Assembly (NCBI GenBank): GCA_030642225.1
Contig: DAOWOC010000031.1
Location: forward strand, 1 to 8,091
Direction of reading: 5' to 3'
Origin: Deltaproteobacteria bacterium
Lineage (GTDB): Bacteria > Desulfobacterota > DAOWOC01
DNA length: 8,091 bases
The position numbers and the translations under genes are program-made. Below the pieces are notes generated by a model. The model was not told the DNA's origin and did no database searches. It saw nothing but the letters and a program-made list of their open reading frames with translations. This document shows, piece after piece, positions 5,657 through 8,091 of the stretch. Numbering within the stretch: the stretch's first letter is position 1; each line of letters starts with the position of its first letter.

Positions 5657-6733
5657 ATGACAGACAGGATAAAAAAAGCGCTTTCACTCATCCCTGAAAA
5701 TGCAAAAAAAAGGATTGGCAATGCTGAAATACTCCTTATGAACAGTAAGGATATATTAAGGGTTTTAAAGGATAAACCTGTAATCATAATGACCTGCAAC
5801 ACGAGGATTAAACATGTTATACCCGGTATAATGAGAGCTGCTTCGGACATGGATGCAGTAGTTGGATTCGAGCTTGCAAAAAGTGAAGGTGATATTGATG
5901 GTGGTTATACCGGTATGAATCCTGAGATTTATTCAAAGACAGTCATTGATTATGCCAGGGCATGTAATCTTAAAAAACCATTTTTTATCCATGGTGATCA
6001 TATTACAGTTAAAAGTACTGATAAAAAAGATATTGATTCGGCAAGAAAGCTTATAGCTGCAGAGTTGGATGCCGGTTATACATCATTTGCCATTGATGCT
6101 TCTTTTAATGAAATTCCTGACAACATACGCATCACCACGGACCTTGTACAACCTATCTTAAAGGCTGGCCTTGGGCTTGAAGTTGAGGTTGGGGAAATTA
6201 AATCAGCAGGGCAGGATGGTTCGCTGACAACAGTAGCCGAGGCGGTTGAATTTATCTCCGGCCTTATTTCAAATGGCGTACACCCGGAAATGCTTGCAAT
6301 AAATAATGGCTCTAAACATGGCAATTATCTTGATGGCGAGCAGGTAAGTATTGATCTGGAACGTACAGGAGAAATATTTAATGAAATTATAAAATCAGGG
6401 GTTATAATAGCCCAGCATGGCGTCACAGGTACACCGCTTCACCTTATAGGGAAATTTGCCGATTATGGAATTCGCAAGGCAAATGTCGGCACCAACTGGC
6501 AGAACATTGCCCATAATAATATGCCTGAAGACTTAATGAATGAGATGAAGGCCTGGGCAAAGGGAAATAATAAAAATCTGAAAATGGCAACCAAACCCTT
6601 TAAAGAAAAAATTGACAATATACCTGAAGAGTATCAAGCAAAGATAGAAGAAGCTGCTTATAAAGGAGCCTGTGAATTTTTTGAGGCATTCAGGGCAAAG
6701 GGTACGGCCTCTATGGTATTAGAAGGAATTTAA
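5657..6733 (+). CDS. Class II (zinc) ketose-bisphosphate aldolase family protein, divergent
   Basis: The 358-residue product has the class II aldolase TIM-barrel signature. FIHGDH (110-115) gives catalytic D114 and zinc ligand H115. LEVEVG (174-179) gives the structural/metal glutamate E177. NNGSKHG (216-222) and AQHGVTGTP (252-260) give zinc ligands H221 and H254. N48 and N276 fit conserved substrate-contacting asparagines. Against E. coli FbaA as I recall it, several FBP contacts differ: Ser61 seems to be A74, the EEDG loop is GQDG (185-188), and the Asp288/Asp290 pair is G278/N280. FBP aldolase is therefore the family assignment, not a proven reaction. AAGGAG at 5644-5649 is a good ribosome site. 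It lies 61 bases after asd and 3 bases before rsmD, so it is probably co-transcribed with rsmD and coaD. Confidence 0.8.
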   Translation: MTDRIKKALSLIPENAKKRIGNAEILLMNSKDILRVLKDKPVIIMTCNTRIKHVIPGIMRAASDMDAVVGFELAKSEGDIDGGYTGMNPEIYSKTVIDYARACNLKKPFFIHGDHITVKSTDKKDIDSARKLIAAELDAGYTSFAIDASFNEIPDNIRITTDLVQPILKAGLGLEVEVGEIKSAGQDGSLTTVAEAVEFISGLISNGVHPEMLAINNGSKHGNYLDGEQVSIDLERTGEIFNEIIKSGVIIAQHGVTGTPLHLIGKFADYGIRKANVGTNWQNIAHNNMPEDLMNEMKAWAKGNNKNLKMATKPFKEKIDNIPEEYQAKIEEAAYKGACEFFEAFRAKGTASMVLEGI

Positions 6734-6736
6734 TCT

Positions 6737-7294
6737 TTGCGTATTACCGGAGGCAGTCTTAAGGGCAGGAAACTTTCTCCGTTTAAAGGAGATAGTATAC
6801 GCCCAACAGCTGATGCTGTAAAAGAGGCAATATTTAATATTTTACAAAACAGCCTTTGCAATAAAAATGTGCTGGACCTTTTTGCAGGCACAGGGGCATT
6901 TGGTATTGATGCCTTGTCCCATGGGGCTCTTAATCTTGTTATGATTGAAAATGCCCCATATTCATTAAAGATAATAAAAAAAAATATTGAACTATGTTCT
7001 ATAAAAGAGAAGGTTACATTAATCAATCAAACTGTAAAAAAAGGCATATCAATCCTTAAAGCAACTGGCTGGCAATTTGATGTTATTTTTATGGATCCGC
7101 CCTATGATAAAGGTCTTGTTGGAGAGACATTGTCATTAATTGATTCATCAGAGCTTTTAAATAAAGACGGCGTGGTGGTGGTTGAACATTCATGCAGGGA
7201 AAAAGCGCCGGATGACCGGCTTTATCTCAGATTTTTCATGCAGAAAAAATATAAAGAAAAATATATTTCTTTTTATGATTCAATATTAAAATAA
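6737..7294 (+). CDS. rsmD: 16S rRNA (guanine(966)-N2)-methyltransferase
   Basis: RsmD methylates the 2-amino group of G966 in 16S rRNA during small-subunit assembly, using S-adenosylmethionine. The 185-residue protein has the family layout: N-terminal RITGGSLKGRKL, IRPTAD..KEAIFNIL (21-36), SAM motif I VLDLFAGTG (45-53), acidic E71 at the end of the second strand, and the amino-methyltransferase motif IV DPPY (120-123). The start is TTG at 6737, since the conserved RITGG follows at once and no ATG fits. AGAAGGA (6721-6727), inside the last codons of the aldolase gene, is its ribosome site. The gap to the aldolase stop is 3 bases and to coaD 22. RsmD followed by coaD is a common bacterial pair. 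Confidence 0.95.
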   Translation: MRITGGSLKGRKLSPFKGDSIRPTADAVKEAIFNILQNSLCNKNVLDLFAGTGAFGIDALSHGALNLVMIENAPYSLKIIKKNIELCSIKEKVTLINQTVKKGISILKATGWQFDVIFMDPPYDKGLVGETLSLIDSSELLNKDGVVVVEHSCREKAPDDRLYLRFFMQKKYKEKYISFYDSILK

Positions 7295-7316
7295 AATTCT
7301 TGCGGGAGTGAATACA

Positions 7317-7811
7317 ATGGGTAGTTTAGCTATATATCCAGGGACATTTGATCCTATTACAAATGGTCACTTAGATATTGCAAAGCGTGCTTTAAAAATT
7401 TTTGACAGGGTGATTATAGCCCTGGCGGTTAATCCCAAAAAAACCCCTCTTTTTTCAAGTGAAGAACGTCTCGATATACTGAATGCTATTAAAAAAGATA
7501 ATCCTGAGTTGGAGGTAGACAGCTTTGACGGTCTTCTTGTAAATTATGCTCAGAAGGTCGGCGCAAATGCTATTATCAGGGGACTTAGGGCTGTTTCAGA
7601 TTTTGAATACGAGTTCCAGATGGCTCTTATGAACAGGTGGCTTGATAACAGGGTAGAGACCCTTTATATTATGACTGCATACAGGTGGATTTATACAAGT
7701 TCTTCTATTATTAAAGAGGCAAGTATGGCCGGTGGTAATGTTAAAGGCCTTGTGCCTGATTATGTACATGCAAAATTAAATGAAAAGTTTGCTGTTTTGC
7801 AAAAAAAATGA
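7317..7811 (+). CDS. coaD: Phosphopantetheine adenylyltransferase
   Basis: CoaD transfers an adenylyl group from ATP to 4'-phosphopantetheine, giving dephospho-CoA and pyrophosphate, the penultimate step of coenzyme A synthesis. The 164-residue protein has the nucleotidyltransferase signature PGTFDPITNGH, with TNGH at 15-18. RGLRAVSDFEYEF (88-100) and SSSIIKE (128-134) follow, all typical of bacterial CoaD. I place the start at the ATG at 7317, because GGGAG (7304-7308) lies 8 bases upstream; a GTG at 7308 overlaps that ribosome site and would add three unconserved residues. It is the last gene of the aldolase-rsmD-coaD run. I saw no clear terminator right after the stop. Confidence 0.96.
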   Translation: MGSLAIYPGTFDPITNGHLDIAKRALKIFDRVIIALAVNPKKTPLFSSEERLDILNAIKKDNPELEVDSFDGLLVNYAQKVGANAIIRGLRAVSDFEYEFQMALMNRWLDNRVETLYIMTAYRWIYTSSSIIKEASMAGGNVKGLVPDYVHAKLNEKFAVLQKK

Positions 7812-7861
7812 TTAAATATCAAAGTTTTAAAATCAACTCTAAATTCAATGATTTCTTATAC

Positions 7862-7889
7862 GAGTCGCCTGGCCTGAATGACGCGACTC
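7862..7889. repeat. 7-bp inverted repeat with 14-base loop before the HNH gene
   Basis: GAGTCGC (7862-7868) is the reverse complement of GCGACTC (7883-7889). No T-run follows, so it is not a standard terminator. It ends just before the AAGGTGAG ribosome site of the next gene and could be an operator or a leader hairpin. Nothing else in the coaD-to-HNH gap (7812-7907) is recognisable. Confidence 0.5.
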
Positions 7890-7907
7890 AAAGGTGAGTA
7901 GATACCG

Positions 7908-8091
7908 TTGAAAAAGACACAATTGGACAAAGACAGGATAGACAGGGTTGTTGCCGATGCCAGGCGCGAACAGCAGCAGCGGGAACAGGATTATCGGGAG
8001 CAGGCGCTCAAAATTTATCCATGGATATGTGCTCGATGCGGGCGCGAATTCACAGGCAAAAAACTTCGTGAGCTCACAGTTCATCACAAGG
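7908..8091 (+). CDS. YajD-like HNH nuclease, N-terminal 61 residues, cut by the right edge
   Basis: The visible protein has a charged, coil-like start (residues 1-30, rich in Arg, Gln and Glu), then YREQALKIYPWICARCGREF and LRELTVHH. This closely follows E. coli YajD as I recall it (YREKALKIYPWVCGRC..., LRELTVHH). C41 and C44 are the first structural zinc pair, and H59-H60 open the HNH motif. The second cysteine pair and remaining catalytic residues lie beyond the window. YajD's role is not established; the fold predicts a metal-dependent DNA nuclease. The start is TTG at 7908, nine bases after AAGGTGAG (7891-7898); an in-frame stop at 7899-7901 excludes an earlier start. GC content here is about 51%, clearly higher than in neighbouring coaD. 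Confidence 0.85.
   Translation, partial: MKKTQLDKDRIDRVVADARREQQQREQDYREQALKIYPWICARCGREFTGKKLRELTVHHK

Noticed and set aside
7845..8087. Open frame on the minus strand at the right edge
   Set aside because: The plus strand encodes a recognisable YajD-type HNH protein over the same stretch with a good ribosome site. The minus frame has no recognisable features.

Overview
The window reads as ordinary AT-rich bacterial chromosome, most likely from a Desulfobacterota (deltaproteobacterial, sulfate-reducer-like) genome. This is inferred from the psd-pssA-leuA cluster, the type of LeuB, the YajD-type HNH protein, and the intergenic 'GGTTCAC/GTGAACC' heptamer repeats with small four-helix-bundle genes. 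No rRNA or other taxonomic marker is present, so the placement is tentative.

Layout: the left part is read on the minus strand. Psd (3175-2531) overlaps pssA (2540-1755), and leuA (1630-101) follows. Psd and PssA make phosphatidylethanolamine from CDP-diacylglycerol and serine, and LeuA starts leucine synthesis. A divergent promoter region of about 97 bases (3176-3272) separates this block from a plus-strand series: leuB (3273-4352), asd (4573-5595), a divergent class II aldolase (5657-6733), rsmD (6737-7294) and coaD (7317-7811). After coaD comes a short inverted repeat and the start of a YajD-like HNH nuclease gene, cut by the right edge (7908 onward). Every unit is a biosynthetic or translation housekeeping gene. 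LeuA and LeuB act in the same pathway from opposite sides of the divergent promoter.

The unexpected content lies between the genes. Three intergenic spots carry related copies of one small repeat element built from arrays with a GTT (or AAC) every seven bases. Copy A (about 1-97, minus) has an upstream heptamer arm, a strong ribosome site and the first 15 codons of a four-helix-bundle protein of the 23S rRNA intervening-sequence (IVP/S23) family, running off the left edge. Copy B (4359-4546, plus) is complete. It has perfect 16-bp terminal inverted repeats, is flanked exactly by an 8-bp direct repeat AAAAATTC (4351-4358 and 4547-4554) that looks like a target-site duplication, and encloses a 33-codon relic that keeps the N- and C-terminal ends of the same protein with the middle deleted. 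Copy C (about 1662-1751, minus) is only the two arms joined at an A-run, a 20-bp perfect palindrome with no gene. All three sit within about 10 bases after a stop codon and point the same way as the gene they follow. This looks like a mobile or mobilised element family (full gene, internally deleted, gene-less hairpin) with no transposase of its own in view, and it is the most interesting part of the window.
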